Assembly: GCA_021203405.1 (NCBI GenBank)
Contig: JAJQBG010000352.1
Span: 1 to 52,827, forward strand
Source of the DNA: Bacteroides sp.
GTDB lineage: Bacteria > Bacteroidota > Bacteroidia > Bacteroidales > Bacteroidaceae
Reading direction: 5' to 3'
Length of the DNA stretch: 52,827 nt
In this document: piece by piece, positions 30,233 through 41,949 of the stretch
Position numbering within the stretch: position 1 is the stretch's first letter
How the letters are laid out: the number at the start of each line of letters is the position of its first letter
Notes under the pieces: model-generated
Seen by the model: only the letters and a program-made list of their open reading frames with translations
Database searches by the model: none
Told to the model about the DNA's origin: nothing
Translations under genes and position numbers: made by a program

Positions 30233-31067
30233 AACGTTCTCTGTTAGGGCAGCCGGTATCCTTCGCATCCGGATCCGGATGCCCCAGGTTAGTATCACCT
30301 CCATGTGTATGGTTATGATCTTTCAGCACCCGGTGGGGAACCTTACCGTGCGCCACCAGCTCGATCGGACAATGAAAGTTTTTCTCCAGCCACTCGCCCG
30401 TACCTTCCGAATCTCCGTGGTAATCCAGCGTACCATTGACACAGGCAATGCTCTTTACATTCTGCAACACGGCTCCTATATCATGCGACACCAGGATGAT
30501 AGCCCTCTCTTTATTTACCTCTTCCAGCATTTCATAGAGCCGTGCTTCAAAGCCTTTGTCAATATAGGTATTGGGCTCGTCCAGTATCACCACATCCGGA
30601 TCGGATACCAACGCCCGTCCCAGCAGGGTACGCTGCAACTGCCCGCCACTTAGTTTACCGATAGCCTTTTTCTCTATTCCTTCCAGTCCCATTTCAGAGA
30701 CCACTCTCCGTACCGACTCTTTCTCTTCAGCGGTAAAACCTCCTAACAAGGAATGCTTGCTACTGAGTCCCGAAAAGATCACCTCCTCTACCGATATGGG
30801 GAACTTCCGGTCAATCGCATTATACTGGGGTAGATATCCCATAGCCAGCGTATCCACCTCCTTCCCATCCCGGTAGAAGTGTATCTCCCCGGAGACCAGG
30901 GTCAATAACCCCAGGATAAGCTTGACCAACGTTGTTTTCCCTCCTCCATTTGGCCCGATAATTCCCAGGAAATCCCGGGAACGGACCGAAAGGTTCACAC
31001 CCTGCAATACCACCTTCTTATCATAGCCGGCAGTTATATCTTTCAATTCAATGATCGGTTCACTCAT
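30231..31067 (-). CDS. znuC: Metal (zinc/manganese-type) ABC transporter ATPase
   Basis: This is a 278-residue ABC ATPase. Walker A is GPNGGGKTT, the signature LSGGQLQR, Walker B VVILDEP and the switch VSHD, all at normal spacing. The C-terminal 30 residues are His/Asp-rich (DHNHTHGGDT), which suggests metal binding. It overlaps the binding-protein gene (ATGAGTGA), so the two are translationally coupled. No membrane permease gene follows, which is unusual for this transporter class. The stop codon is TAG and lies in a dispersed repeat. The name ZnuC is by class; Mn or Fe is possible. Confidence 0.85.
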   Translation of the reverse strand: MSEPIIELKDITAGYDKKVVLQGVNLSVRSRDFLGIIGPNGGGKTTLVKLILGLLTLVSGEIHFYRDGKEVDTLAMGYLPQYNAIDRKFPISVEEVIFSGLSSKHSLLGGFTAEEKESVRRVVSEMGLEGIEKKAIGKLSGGQLQRTLLGRALVSDPDVVILDEPNTYIDKGFEARLYEMLEEVNKERAIILVSHDIGAVLQNVKSIACVNGTLDYHGDSEGTGEWLEKNFHCPIELVAHGKVPHRVLKDHNHTHGGDTNLGHPDPDAKDTGCPNRER

Positions 31068-31932
31068 GACTCTCTTTCAATATATGGGCAGTTCGTACCA
31101 TCTCCTGCTGCCAGTCGTAGTTTAAAGGATTGATCGTATAGGTTCTCGTTCCGGTCGCTTCGGCAATGATCTCCGCATTCCGTATATCAAACTCCTCCTG
31201 GATAAAGATTACTTTTACCCCTTTTTCCCGGCAGGTATGGATCATGGATCTCAGGTAAGAGGGACTGGGTTGCTTCCCATCCTCTTCAATACAGATCTGC
31301 TCCAGGCCATAGTCACGGGCAAAATAGGTCAGTGCAGGATGATAAATAATAAACACACTTCCTTCCAGACCCGCCAGTAACAATCTTATCTCCGTTTCCG
31401 TACGGTCTATTTCTGTTAATAACGAATCGTAACGCTGTTGATAGTATGCAGTGTTCGCTTCGTCCAGCGAAACCAGGCATTGATAGATATTTTCCGCAAT
31501 AATACGGGCATTCACCGTAGAGTTCCAGGTATGCGGATCAATCCCTCCCGCATGATAATGATCTCCGTGAAAGTGCCCCTCTTCTTCGATCAACTCTATC
31601 CCCTTTGAAGTATCATAGACAGGAAGTCCCGGATTATTGGCCAGGATCCGGTCCATCCAGCTCACTTCAAACCCGATGTAACCAATACGGATATAAGCCA
31701 CACTGTTACTCAGGGAGACCAGCTGACGCGGTGTAGGATCATACGTTTCGGGACCACTTCCCTTAGGCACCATACTTACCACCTCAAAACGGTCTCCCGC
31801 TATAGCTTCGGTAAAATAGCGCAACGGCTCCATGGTTACCGCAATAGTCCGCTCCTGTTGTGAAGCACGGTTCCCGGTACAGGCTGCTATACAGCCTGTC
31901 AACAATAGTAGGAGAATGATCGGTTGTTTCAT
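31060..31932 (-). CDS. znuA: Zinc/manganese-type metal ABC transporter substrate-binding lipoprotein
   Basis: This is a 290-residue cluster A-I binding protein. The ATG at 31932 gives a short lipoprotein signal ending in CIAACTG. The metal-site residues are visible: VSMVPKGSGPETYDPTPRQL (here E replaces the more usual H), an acidic His-rich loop EEEGHFHGDHYHAGGIDPHTW, YHPALTYFARDYG and FIQEEFD. The His-rich loop is typical of zinc-binding members. A start site AGAAGG precedes it, 11 bases after the MnmD stop, and it overlaps the ATPase downstream. A longer reading upstream to 32058 would overlap mnmD and lacks a signal. Confidence 0.85.
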   Translation of the reverse strand: MKQPIILLLLLTGCIAACTGNRASQQERTIAVTMEPLRYFTEAIAGDRFEVVSMVPKGSGPETYDPTPRQLVSLSNSVAYIRIGYIGFEVSWMDRILANNPGLPVYDTSKGIELIEEEGHFHGDHYHAGGIDPHTWNSTVNARIIAENIYQCLVSLDEANTAYYQQRYDSLLTEIDRTETEIRLLLAGLEGSVFIIYHPALTYFARDYGLEQICIEEDGKQPSPSYLRSMIHTCREKGVKVIFIQEEFDIRNAEIIAEATGTRTYTINPLNYDWQQEMVRTAHILKESHE

Positions 31933-31943
31933 ATCCTTCTGAA

Positions 31944-32612
31944 TTATAGTATCTTCAGTGCCCGGAGTATTTCCCGCTTCCCTCCGGGAGGACCCGGTAA
32001 TCTTTCCACGGTAAATCCGGCACTCTGTAACATCCTTCGAATTACCCCTTTTGCACAATAGGTGGTCAGCACCCCGCCTTCGCTTAAATGGGCATATAAT
32101 TTATTAAAAAGCTCCTGTGTCCACATCCCCGGTTGCTTCTCCGGAGCAAATGCATCGAAATAGACCACATCGTACTTCCCGGAAAAAGAGAAGGTCTGAA
32201 AATCAACCTCCCTTTTACAAAGTGTAAAACGAGGTGTTATTGCTATATCCTGGTCCCATTCCGCCTGATGCAACCGGTAATAGAGTTCCTGCTCTCCGCT
32301 CTCTATCCGGGAAGGGTACTCTAACTGCCGGATCACTTCCGTAGCAAGCGGATAACGCTCTAAGGTTGTATAATGAACAGCGTCATATCCTTTTTCTGCT
32401 TCCAGCAAAGTAAGGAAAGCATTCAGTCCGGTTCCGAAACCCACTTCCAGTATGTGGGGCGAACGGCCGGGAAAGCGGTGCAACCCCATCTCAATAAAGA
32501 CATGCTGCGACTCCGTAAGCGCTCCTTTGGTGCTGTGATAGTGCTCATCCATCTCCGGAAGATACAAAGTATGGCTTCCGTCGTCCGTCCGTATTAATAC
32601 GATCCGCTCCAT
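31944..32612 (-). CDS. mnmD: MnmD-type tRNA wobble-uridine methyltransferase
   Basis: This is a 222-residue SAM-dependent methyltransferase resembling the MnmD (MnmC methyltransferase) domain, which completes mnm5s2U34 of tRNA. It has TKGALTESQHVFIEMGL, the SAM motif EVGFGTGLNAFLT and the later VVYFDAFAPEKQPGMWT. It is the stand-alone form without the oxidase domain. The ATG at 32612 is chosen because it follows the DedA stop closely; the next upstream start would overlap DedA. It is in a minus-strand run with DedA and znuA. Confidence 0.85.
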   Translation of the reverse strand: MERIVLIRTDDGSHTLYLPEMDEHYHSTKGALTESQHVFIEMGLHRFPGRSPHILEVGFGTGLNAFLTLLEAEKGYDAVHYTTLERYPLATEVIRQLEYPSRIESGEQELYYRLHQAEWDQDIAITPRFTLCKREVDFQTFSFSGKYDVVYFDAFAPEKQPGMWTQELFNKLYAHLSEGGVLTTYCAKGVIRRMLQSAGFTVERLPGPPGGKREILRALKIL

Positions 32613-32617
32613 CCGAT

Positions 32618-33094
32618 TCAGAAAAACAGGTTTATGATCCCGTTCATAGCCAGTACCACCCCTATATACCGGATCAGTTTTCCCGAGAACATGGAAAAAG
32701 AGGTGAACCATATATTGCTACGCATAAATCCCAGGGCAATGGCAATGGCACTACCCACAATAGGCAGAAAGCAGAAAAAAGCCATCAAAGCCCCTCTTCC
32801 CTGCAGGAACTCCTGCATCCGGTCTACCTTCTCCTTCTTTACATGCAGATACTTCTCGATCCACTCCGTCTTTCCCAGATGCCCCATGTAGTAACAGGTA
32901 AGCCCACCCAGCGTATTGCCGACAGTAGCTGTGATCACACAGACGGTAGGGCTCAATCCCAACCGGATCAGCCCGATCATCACAAGTTCCGAACTGAACG
33001 GTATCACACTTCCCGCCAGCAGGGCAGAGAGGAATAACCCGATATACCCCCACTCCGTTAATGTGGCTATAAAAGCTTGAATCAGAGCATCCAT
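32618..33094 (-). CDS. DedA/YqaA-family membrane protein
   Basis: This is a 158-residue membrane protein of the YqaA branch of the DedA/VTT family, linked to lipid-carrier flipping and membrane homeostasis. It has LSALLAGSVIPFSSELVM, NTLGGLTCYYMGHLGK and a C-terminal helix pair with LPIVGSAIAIALGFMR. It starts inside the end of the upstream membrane gene (13 bases overlap). Confidence 0.88.
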   Translation of the reverse strand: MDALIQAFIATLTEWGYIGLFLSALLAGSVIPFSSELVMIGLIRLGLSPTVCVITATVGNTLGGLTCYYMGHLGKTEWIEKYLHVKKEKVDRMQEFLQGRGALMAFFCFLPIVGSAIAIALGFMRSNIWFTSFSMFSGKLIRYIGVVLAMNGIINLFF

Positions 33095-34077
33095 ATATTC
33101 AATACCAAAAAGGCCAGGATCCCCGCTACGGAGAACCGGAAAAGCCAGTTAGAACTTTTACTATCCGTTACTGCAAAAAAATGTCCCACCACAAAAGCAG
33201 AAAGCACCATCCCCAAAGGAAGGAACGCCATAAAGTCTCCGGGTTGCAACAACTGATAGAGCCATACAAAGAAGCTCATCAAAATGAGGAACGAGAGAAA
33301 AGTACGGGTCCGTATCTTCTCCTGATACCCGGTCATGGCACAATGGACCGAACCAATGATCCATAAGAACACGATATAGCCGGTCATGGATAACACCCGT
33401 ATATCTACCTCCGGAAAAGCCAGCGGCTCAAACGAGACCATCTGCAGGAAAGGTGTGGTAAACAACTCCATATTACTATGAAAGTAAGTATGCCCGAACA
33501 GGAACCACCAGGGCAGGCTCCATCCCACCACAGCGGCAAAAAAGCTTCTGGGCCCAAGCGATTGAAAACTCCACGCTCCCCACAGCAGTACCAGGCTCAG
33601 AAAGACAAATTCCGGCACAAAAAAGCAGGCTACCCCCAGCATCAGGAAACTATGGAACAGATCCCCCTGCGGACGCTCCTTCTGATAACTCCGGAAAAGA
33701 AAGATGAGGGACAAGAGCGTAAAAAGAGCCGCAAAAACCCCTTCACTCAACCGGTGCAGCGGATTGCACACCGCTACCCACATCAAAAAAAGCGAGGTCT
33801 GCACCGATGCCCGCACCCGGATAATAGAAAAAGCGTTGTTGATCCCGATCAGGATATAGCCAATCAGGGTATAGAGCAGCCAGGACAATCCCTGATCTAC
33901 CGAACGGGGCAGGTAACCGAAAAGAGTTCCCCAGAAAGAGGCCCCTCCCTGCCCTTCATTCCGTCCGGACACAAAAAGAGAAAGCAGTACCCAGCATCCG
34001 ATACTGATACACAACACCACAGGCAATGTGAACCGGCCGGTGGTTATCCTGTGCTGAAAACGTTTACCTGGTGCCAT
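33082..34077 (-). CDS. Hypothetical polytopic membrane protein
   Basis: This is a 331-residue protein with about nine to ten hydrophobic segments spread from residue 14 to the last residues, and a short basic N-terminus (APGKRFQHR). I do not recognise a named family; it resembles conserved Bacteroidetes membrane proteins of unknown role. It begins 9 bases after purD and overlaps DedA, so it is in the same transcript. Confidence 0.75.
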   Translation of the reverse strand: MAPGKRFQHRITTGRFTLPVVLCISIGCWVLLSLFVSGRNEGQGGASFWGTLFGYLPRSVDQGLSWLLYTLIGYILIGINNAFSIIRVRASVQTSLFLMWVAVCNPLHRLSEGVFAALFTLLSLIFLFRSYQKERPQGDLFHSFLMLGVACFFVPEFVFLSLVLLWGAWSFQSLGPRSFFAAVVGWSLPWWFLFGHTYFHSNMELFTTPFLQMVSFEPLAFPEVDIRVLSMTGYIVFLWIIGSVHCAMTGYQEKIRTRTFLSFLILMSFFVWLYQLLQPGDFMAFLPLGMVLSAFVVGHFFAVTDSKSSNWLFRFSVAGILAFLVLNIWML

Positions 34078-34086
34078 CCGGACCTT

Positions 34087-35361
34087 TTACAGATCAAATC
34101 CTATATCCCTGCGGTAATATTTCTTCTCAAAGTCGATCCTATCAGCCGCTTCATAACTTTTACGAAGAGCCTCTTCCCGGGTATCACCGTACGAACAAAC
34201 CGCCAGTACCCGGCCGCCCGCCGTTACAATACACCCCTCTTTTACAGTAGTCCCGGCATGGAACAAAATACTGCCTGTCGTTTCAGCCAGGTTAAACCCG
34301 GTAATGGGGAATCCTTTCTCATACTCTTCCGGATAACCACCGCTCACCAGCATGACGCAGGCAGCCGCACGTGGATCCACTTCCAGTACATAACTATCCA
34401 GCTCCTCCTTAGCGACTCCCTCCAGCAGATCTACCAGGTCACTCTTTATACGCAGCATGACACTTTCAGTCTCCGGATCACCCATACGTACATTGTATTC
34501 AATGACCATCGGATCCCCTGCTACATTAATAAGACCCAGGAAGATAAATCCTTTGTAAACGATCCCCTCTTCACGCATGCCGTCAATGGTAGGACATATA
34601 ATACAATTCTCTACCTTTTCCATAAAAGCTTCATCGGCAAACGGTACCGGGGTTACCGAGCCCATTCCTCCGGTATTGAGGCCTGTATCGCCTTCGCCGA
34701 TCCGTTTATAATCCTTAGCCACCGGCAATACCTTAAAGTGACTGCCGTCCGTCATCACAAATACCGAACATTCGATGCCACAGAGGAACTCTTCGATCAC
34801 TACGGTTTGTGAAGCATCCCCAAATTTACCGCAAAGCATTTCGCTGAGCTGACTCTTTGCCTCTTCGAGCGAATGAAGGATAAGCACCCCTTTACCCGCA
34901 CAAAGCCCATCCGCTTTCAGCACATACGGAGCCTCCAATCCCTCCAGAAAAGCATATCCCTCTTCCAGATTATCTTTATTGACACTCATATAACGGGCGG
35001 TAGGGATCTCGTGCCGTTTCATAAATTCTTTGGCAAACTCCTTGCTCCCTTCCAGCAAAGCTCCCTCTTTAGAAGGACCGATCACAGGAATATCCTGCAG
35101 GAAACGGTCGCCCAGGAAAAAGTCATAGATACCATTGACCAACGGATCTTCCGGGCCTACTACCACCATGTTGACTTCATGTTCCAGCACAAATGTTTTG
35201 ATCGCTTCAAAATCAGTTGCCCGGATCGGCACATTGACTCCAACCGAACCGGTCCCTGCATTACCGGGAGCAATGTATAACTTCTCCACCCTGGGATTCT
35301 GAGCGATCTTCCATGCCAGCGCATGCTCGCGTCCGCCTGAACCTAACAATAATATTCTCAT
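34087..35361 (-). CDS. purD: Phosphoribosylamine-glycine ligase (GAR synthetase)
   Basis: PurD joins glycine to phosphoribosylamine with ATP in the second step of purine synthesis. The 424-residue protein has [28 protein letters not shown], an ATP-grasp domain ([27 protein letters not shown]) and the strong signature [15 protein letters not shown]. Full length and intact. It stands between the interrupted S9 peptidase and the membrane protein on the minus strand. Confidence 0.97.
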   Translation of the reverse strand: MRILLLGSGGREHALAWKIAQNPRVEKLYIAPGNAGTGSVGVNVPIRATDFEAIKTFVLEHEVNMVVVGPEDPLVNGIYDFFLGDRFLQDIPVIGPSKEGALLEGSKEFAKEFMKRHEIPTARYMSVNKDNLEEGYAFLEGLEAPYVLKADGLCAGKGVLILHSLEEAKSQLSEMLCGKFGDASQTVVIEEFLCGIECSVFVMTDGSHFKVLPVAKDYKRIGEGDTGLNTGGMGSVTPVPFADEAFMEKVENCIICPTIDGMREEGIVYKGFIFLGLINVAGDPMVIEYNVRMGDPETESVMLRIKSDLVDLLEGVAKEELDSYVLEVDPRAAACVMLVSGGYPEEYEKGFPITGFNLAETTGSILFHAGTTVKEGCIVTAGGRVLAVCSYGDTREEALRKSYEAADRIDFEKKYYRRDIGFDL

Positions 35362-35444
35362 CGTTCAATTTTTATTGCGCCATACCAGGGACTTACCGTG
35401 ACCCACTCCGGTACAGCTTTATAGTACTTTGTTTATTTAATCCT

Positions 35445-37606
<2,162 letters not shown>

Positions 37607-37638
37607 ACTCTTTAGCCGATTGAGGGACAGACCTCCTA

Positions 37639-38805
37639 TCAGGATTCGTTCAAAGCTTTTTTAAACTCCTTATATTTTCCGCCGAATATCTGATACTTAC
37701 GGAACTGACACTCCAAAGAACCGTTGTAAAGAGGTATTTTCACTTCCGGTTTCAATCCGATCTGATCAAAACACTCTTCCCGGTAACTAAGTATCCAGGC
37801 CTCATTGCCCTGGAAGGCACGTTTCAACCACTCCCCGATCATCTGGTAAAGACCCAGCAGATCACGGCTGGAGATACGCTCCCCATAAGGAGGATTGGTG
37901 ATCATCATAGCTTTCTCCTGAGGCTGTTCAAACTGTTGGAACGGCTGGACTTTCAGCACCACCTCTTTGGAGACTCCGGCAGCTTTTACATTGTGAAGGG
38001 CGATCGAATTAGCATTCGGGCTATTATCGTATCCATATACCTTATGGGTAAACTCCCTCTCCTTACTATCGTCGTTATAGATCTCATCAAAGAGATCCTG
38101 GTCAAAATCCACCCATTTCTCAAAAGCGAACTCCTTGCGGAATACCCCCGGCCATATATTGCGGGCGATCAGAGCGGCCTCTATAGGAATAGTACCCGAT
38201 CCGCACATCGGATCAATGAGGTCGCACTCCCCTTTCCAGCCGGTCATCAGGATCATACCGGCTGCCAGAACCTCATTCAAAGGTGCTTCTACAGCCTCCT
38301 GACGATATCCTCTGCGATGCAGGCTCTCTCCCGAAGAATCCAGGGAAAGGGTACAACACGTCTGGGCAATGTGTATATTGAGAAGCACATCCGGATTATT
38401 GATACGCACCGAAGGACGGGAGCCGTTCAGGTCGCGGAAATAATCCACAATGGCATCCTTTACCTTGTAGGAAACAAACTTGGAATGACGGAATTCATCG
38501 CTGAAAACCACCGCATCTACCGCAAAAGTTTTGCCTGTATCAAGCAACTCTTCCCAGCGGATCGTTTTGATCGCCTCGTATACTTCGTCCGCATTGCGGG
38601 CTGTAAAATGTTTAATAGGTTTCAGAATACGGATGGCAGTCCTCAGGCAGAAGTTGGCCCGGTACATCATCTCTTTATCTCCGGTGAAAGAGACCATTCT
38701 GCGGCTAATCTCTACATCATTGGCTCCCAGGTTTATTAATTCTTCCGCCAGTACCTGCTCCAACCCCTGAAAGGTCTTCGCGATCATTTCAAATTGTTCA
38801 GTCAT
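37639..38805 (-). CDS. THUMP-domain rRNA/RNA N2-guanine methyltransferase (RlmL/TrmN type)
   Basis: This is a 388-residue RNA methyltransferase. A THUMP domain (TFQGLEQVLAEELINLGA and following) leads to a Rossmann domain with DPMCGSGTIPIEAALIARN (SAM motif) and the guanine N2-methyltransferase motif TNPPYGER. The length fits the short RlmL homologues without the RlmK half. It is probably co-transcribed with cysE upstream (24-base gap). Confidence 0.92.
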   Translation of the reverse strand: MTEQFEMIAKTFQGLEQVLAEELINLGANDVEISRRMVSFTGDKEMMYRANFCLRTAIRILKPIKHFTARNADEVYEAIKTIRWEELLDTGKTFAVDAVVFSDEFRHSKFVSYKVKDAIVDYFRDLNGSRPSVRINNPDVLLNIHIAQTCCTLSLDSSGESLHRRGYRQEAVEAPLNEVLAAGMILMTGWKGECDLIDPMCGSGTIPIEAALIARNIWPGVFRKEFAFEKWVDFDQDLFDEIYNDDSKEREFTHKVYGYDNSPNANSIALHNVKAAGVSKEVVLKVQPFQQFEQPQEKAMMITNPPYGERISSRDLLGLYQMIGEWLKRAFQGNEAWILSYREECFDQIGLKPEVKIPLYNGSLECQFRKYQIFGGKYKEFKKALNES

Positions 38806-38828
38806 ATATTACTCTTAACTACTATGCT

Positions 38829-39728
38829 TTATTTAGCCGCTTTGGGCTGTACTAAACGAGCTCCCTCCGGTACATCTTCGGTCACCCAGATATTTCCACC
38901 GATCACTGCATTCCGTCCGATAGTAATGCGTCCCAGGATCGTGGCATTGGAATACACAATTACATTATCTTCCAGGATAGGATGACGGTCAATACCCTTG
39001 ATCGGCTTGCCGTTCTCATCCAGCGGAAAACTTTTGGCCCCCAGTGTTACCCCCTGGTAAAGTTTTACATTCTCTCCCAGGATACTGGTTGCCCCGATCA
39101 CCACTCCGGTACCGTGATCAATCGTAAAATAAGCACCGATACGGGCTCCCGGATGGATATCGATCCCAGTCTCACTGTGAGCCAGTTCCGTAATGATCCG
39201 GGGGATCAGCGGTACGCCCAGTTTCAGCAGTTCGTGGGCAATGCGGTAATTGCTGATAGCCCGGATAGCGGGATAACAACTGATCACCTCGCCGTAGCTG
39301 GTAGCAGCCGGGTCGCCGTTGTAAGCAGCCTCCACATCGGTGGCCAACAGCCGCCTGAGTTCGGGCAAACGGCTTACAAACTGTGCGGTAATGGAAGCAG
39401 CACATTCACGGCTGTCCGAATCCAGCTCACAACACTCTTCACCACGACCGAAGCAGAGGCCGGCCAGCACCTGGTTGGTCAACAATCCGAACACCTTCTC
39501 AATATTTACCCCGATGTGGTAATTAATGGTACGGCTGTTCACCGTCGACTTACCGAAATAACCCGGGAAAATAATGGAACGTGCCAGTTCAATAATGCTC
39601 TGCAGGGCCTTTGCCGAAGGGATCGGCTCGCCATCCCTGTGTTGGTGGAACAGTCCTTTATAGGATGCGCTGTCGGAGAGCTCATCGACTGTTTTTGTAA
39701 GAATGTGAGTGAAATTGAGTGAATCCAT
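38829..39728 (-). CDS. cysE: Serine O-acetyltransferase
   Basis: CysE makes O-acetylserine from serine and acetyl-CoA for cysteine synthesis. In the 299-residue protein a helical N-terminal domain is followed by a left-handed hexapeptide beta-helix. This has IDIHPGARIGAYFTIDHGTGVVIGA, the active-site His/Asp, and IGRNAVIGGNIWVTEDVPEG. The C-terminus QPKAAK lacks the terminal Ile often used for binding cysteine synthase. It starts divergently from the flavin reductase gene. Confidence 0.94.
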   Translation of the reverse strand: MDSLNFTHILTKTVDELSDSASYKGLFHQHRDGEPIPSAKALQSIIELARSIIFPGYFGKSTVNSRTINYHIGVNIEKVFGLLTNQVLAGLCFGRGEECCELDSDSRECAASITAQFVSRLPELRRLLATDVEAAYNGDPAATSYGEVISCYPAIRAISNYRIAHELLKLGVPLIPRIITELAHSETGIDIHPGARIGAYFTIDHGTGVVIGATSILGENVKLYQGVTLGAKSFPLDENGKPIKGIDRHPILEDNVIVYSNATILGRITIGRNAVIGGNIWVTEDVPEGARLVQPKAAK

Positions 39729-39760
39729 TGTAACCCTTCCTAATGTTTTCTATAAGGTTA

Positions 39761-39768
39761 CAAAGGTA
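39761..39768 (-). promoter_or_regulatory. -7 promoter box of cysE
   Basis: The minus strand reads TACCTTTG (TAnnTTTG), 33 bases before the cysE start. Confidence 0.65.
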
Positions 39769-39848
39769 CGAATTCTTACCCGTATTTCAAGCTTTCACTG
39801 AACAAAATATAGGGCTTCGATCTTATTGATAAAACAGGATATGGGTTG

Positions 39849-39856
39849 TATCTTTG
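39849..39856 (+). promoter_or_regulatory. -7 promoter box of the flavin reductase gene
   Basis: TATCTTTG fits TAnnTTTG, 60 bases before the start codon. A short hairpin in the leader (ATCCGG-TTT at 39863-39872 with AAACCGGAT at 39882-39890, one bulge) follows; it is too small for a known riboswitch. Confidence 0.65.
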
Positions 39857-39915
39857 CATCGCATCCGGGTTTTATGGGTTTAAACCGGATAGAAGGAATA
39901 TAAAAACAGATAAAA

Positions 39916-40419
39916 ATGGAACGAATAGAAATCAAATTACTTTCCGAGAACTTTTTTGAGGCAGTTGGTAAAGAGTGGATGCTTATTACTGCCGGGTGCC
40001 GGGAGTCTTTCAACACCATGACAGCCAATTGGGGCGGAGTGGGCTTTCTCTGGAACAAACCGGTAGTATTTATCTTTGTAAGGCCGGAACGGTACACCCA
40101 TGAATTTACCGAAGCCAACGATACCTTTACCCTCTCTTTCCTGGGCGTGGAGAACAAGGCTATTCATAAAGTATGTGGCTCCCAATCGGGTAAATATGTG
40201 GATAAAATAAAAGAGACCGGCCTGAAACCGGTCTTTACGGAAAAAGGGAATGTACTTTTTGAGCAGTCACGGCTCAGCTTAGAGTGCCGGAAACTCTATT
40301 CCGGAATGTTGCGTCCGGAAGACTTTATTGAGAAAGAGCTGATTGAAAAGTGGTATACCAGCCACGGAAATATGCACCACATGTATATCGGAGAGGTTAC
40401 GGATGTGTGGGTGAAATAA
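39916..40419 (+). CDS. Flavin reductase-like, FMN-binding split-barrel protein
   Basis: This is a 167-residue FMN-binding split-barrel protein. It has EWMLITAGCRESFNTMTANW, which carries the flavin-contact region, PVVFIFVRPERYTHEF and DTFTLSFLG. Such proteins reduce FMN with NAD(P)H or use bound flavin for oxygenase partners. No partner gene is adjacent. It is a single transcript diverging from cysE. Confidence 0.85.
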   Translation: MERIEIKLLSENFFEAVGKEWMLITAGCRESFNTMTANWGGVGFLWNKPVVFIFVRPERYTHEFTEANDTFTLSFLGVENKAIHKVCGSQSGKYVDKIKETGLKPVFTEKGNVLFEQSRLSLECRKLYSGMLRPEDFIEKELIEKWYTSHGNMHHMYIGEVTDVWVK

Positions 40420-40504
40420 AAAACAGGGTTTAGCAAAGAATCCTTTCCTGCTTTTTTACTCTTTGCCCCGGGCTTCCCTCTTGTACGCCACAAGCACCTT
40501 ATCC

Positions 40505-40686
40505 GGAAAAAGAGCTTGTATCTTTGCCTGAAAAGAGCCTGTATAGTCTGTGAAAAGGAGCAAGTATCTATCCAAAAAGTATACTGTATCTTCCGGACAA
40601 AGAGCAAGTATCTGTTGGTAGAAGTTACTGTGTAAGGGGGCAAAAGGTTGCTGTATATATCTCTGAAAAGAGCTTGTAAATGTAGA
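40505..40686. repeat. Degenerate 22-bp tandem repeat array, about eight units
   Basis: The consensus is close to GAAAAGAGCNWGTATCTNTNCN. Units start at 40505, 40530, 40552, 40574, 40596, 40618, 40640 and 40665. Six of the eight spacings are 22 bases or close to it, and units 1 and 7 are 25. Each unit is AAA(A)G then GC-A/TTGTAT. No spacers separate the units, so it is not a CRISPR array. Open frames crossing it are short and change frame with each unit, so I treat it as non-coding. The remaining part of the gap 40420-40784 holds only the hairpin at 40716-40751. Confidence 0.7.
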
Positions 40687-40715
40687 AAAAGGGTGTCTGG
40701 CCCGGATCATACCAG

Positions 40716-40751
40716 AAGCAGAGGTGGACTCATAACGTTCCACCCCTGCTT
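40716..40751. terminator. Bidirectional hairpin between flavin reductase and GH105
   Basis: AAGCAGAGGTGGA (40716-40728) pairs with TCCACCCCTGCTT (40739-40751) with one mismatch and a 10-base loop. It lies between converging genes. It has no long T run, so it may be a transcript-end stabiliser rather than a strong intrinsic terminator. Confidence 0.5.
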
Positions 40752-40784
40752 ATACATACGTGTTTAAAAGGTTTTTTCGTATTA

Positions 40785-41925
40785 TTACTTCGTTTGGTTC
40801 TCCAGGTATCGTACCCTTTCACAGGCTGCCAGTAACCAGGCTCCTACGCCAAAATCAGCGGTGGAGTCTGCATCGATCACCTGTCCGGGAATAGCTTTCT
40901 CTCCGATCGGTTGTACATAGCCGATCCTGCCATCGGGCTGCAAAGCGGTTGTAGTGAGATAATTCCATGCTTTTTCAACCACCGGCCCGTATTCTTCTTC
41001 GGAAAGATAACCGTTATTGATGCCCCAGAGCAAACCGTAGGTAAAGAAGGCGGTGCCGCTGGTTTCCGGACCGGGCGCATGTTCCGGATCGAGCATACTG
41101 CGTGTCCAGTACCCTTCGGGCCGTTGAGTGTCGGCTACCGCACGGGCCATCGCCGCATAACGTATTACATACTCCGGGCGGTACGGATCGGTTTTCCGGA
41201 AGTTCCTGCAACACTTTGGCAAAGGCGGCCAGCACCCATCCGTCTCCCCGGGCCCAGAAATCTTTAAGGCCGTTGCCGGTTGTATGGTTGGAGTAGATAT
41301 ACTTGCCGTCCTAGTAATAAAGACCAGGCTCCGGATCATACATCAGGTTATCGACATAAAGCCAGTGTTCATGTAGTTTTTCCAGATAAAGCGGATCTTG
41401 TGTAATACGGTGGAGCTTGACCATGACGGGCATTACCATATAAAGACCGTCTGCCCACCACCAATAATCATTTTCAGGAGTACTCATCTGGTACTCCATC
41501 ACTTCCCGGGCACGGGCTATTTTACGGGGATCGGGGTCCAGCTCATAAAGATCGGCATATACCTGGAAGCAGGTCTGGAAATCTCCGAAAAGGACATATT
41601 TATCGCTCTCGCCGTAACTATATTTCCACTCCCGCGGATCGTCTGACCGGGCTCCTTTCCAGTCGTTGTATCCGGCCCACGTTTCGGAGTAATCGCGATA
41701 CTGCTCTTCGCCGGTAAGCAGATAGGCTTCCATATTACCGGTGTGGTAAGCGGCATGGTGCCAGAAGGAGTTTTTCTCTACCGGATTATTGGCCTGCCAA
41801 TAGCGGTTTACCCGGTGGATCATCGCTGTGACCTCTTCTACCCGGGTATCTCTTTTTTCCTGGCATCCGGTAAGGATAACGACTCCTAATACCAGGAAAT
41901 AGTAAATCTTCTTTTTCATTTGCAT
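40785..41925 (-). pseudogene. GH105/GH88-like unsaturated glycuronyl hydrolase, one TAG and one frameshift
   Basis: Family GH105 enzymes remove the 4,5-unsaturated uronic acid left at the end of chains by polysaccharide lyases. The N-terminus is a lipoprotein signal (VVILTGCQEK). An alpha/alpha-barrel follows, with YWWWADGLYMVMPVM (acidic residue in WADGLY), KDFWARGDGWVLAAFAKV and ETSGTAFFTYGLLWGI. A TAG at 41311-41313 lies in GLYY-stop-DGKY, and one base is missing at the run 41192-41195 between LQELPEK and TDPYRPEY. The TAG position is variable in relatives (often Arg), so Gln is possible but unproven. The ATG two codons later is an alternative start. It is downstream of the BNR propeller gene, 24 bases away. 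Confidence 0.82.
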
Positions 41926-41949
41926 CTAACTATAAGGGTATGGTTCTGT

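Noticed and set aside
33478-34812. A 444-codon plus-strand open frame
   Set aside because: It is antisense to the membrane protein and purD and has a low-complexity, Lys/Pro/Gln-rich composition without a domain.
39863-39890. FMN riboswitch before the flavin reductase gene
   Set aside because: The leader is only about 50 bases with one small hairpin, far too short for the FMN aptamer.
40505-40686. CRISPR array
   Set aside because: Units are directly adjacent, degenerate and lack spacers, and no cas gene is present.
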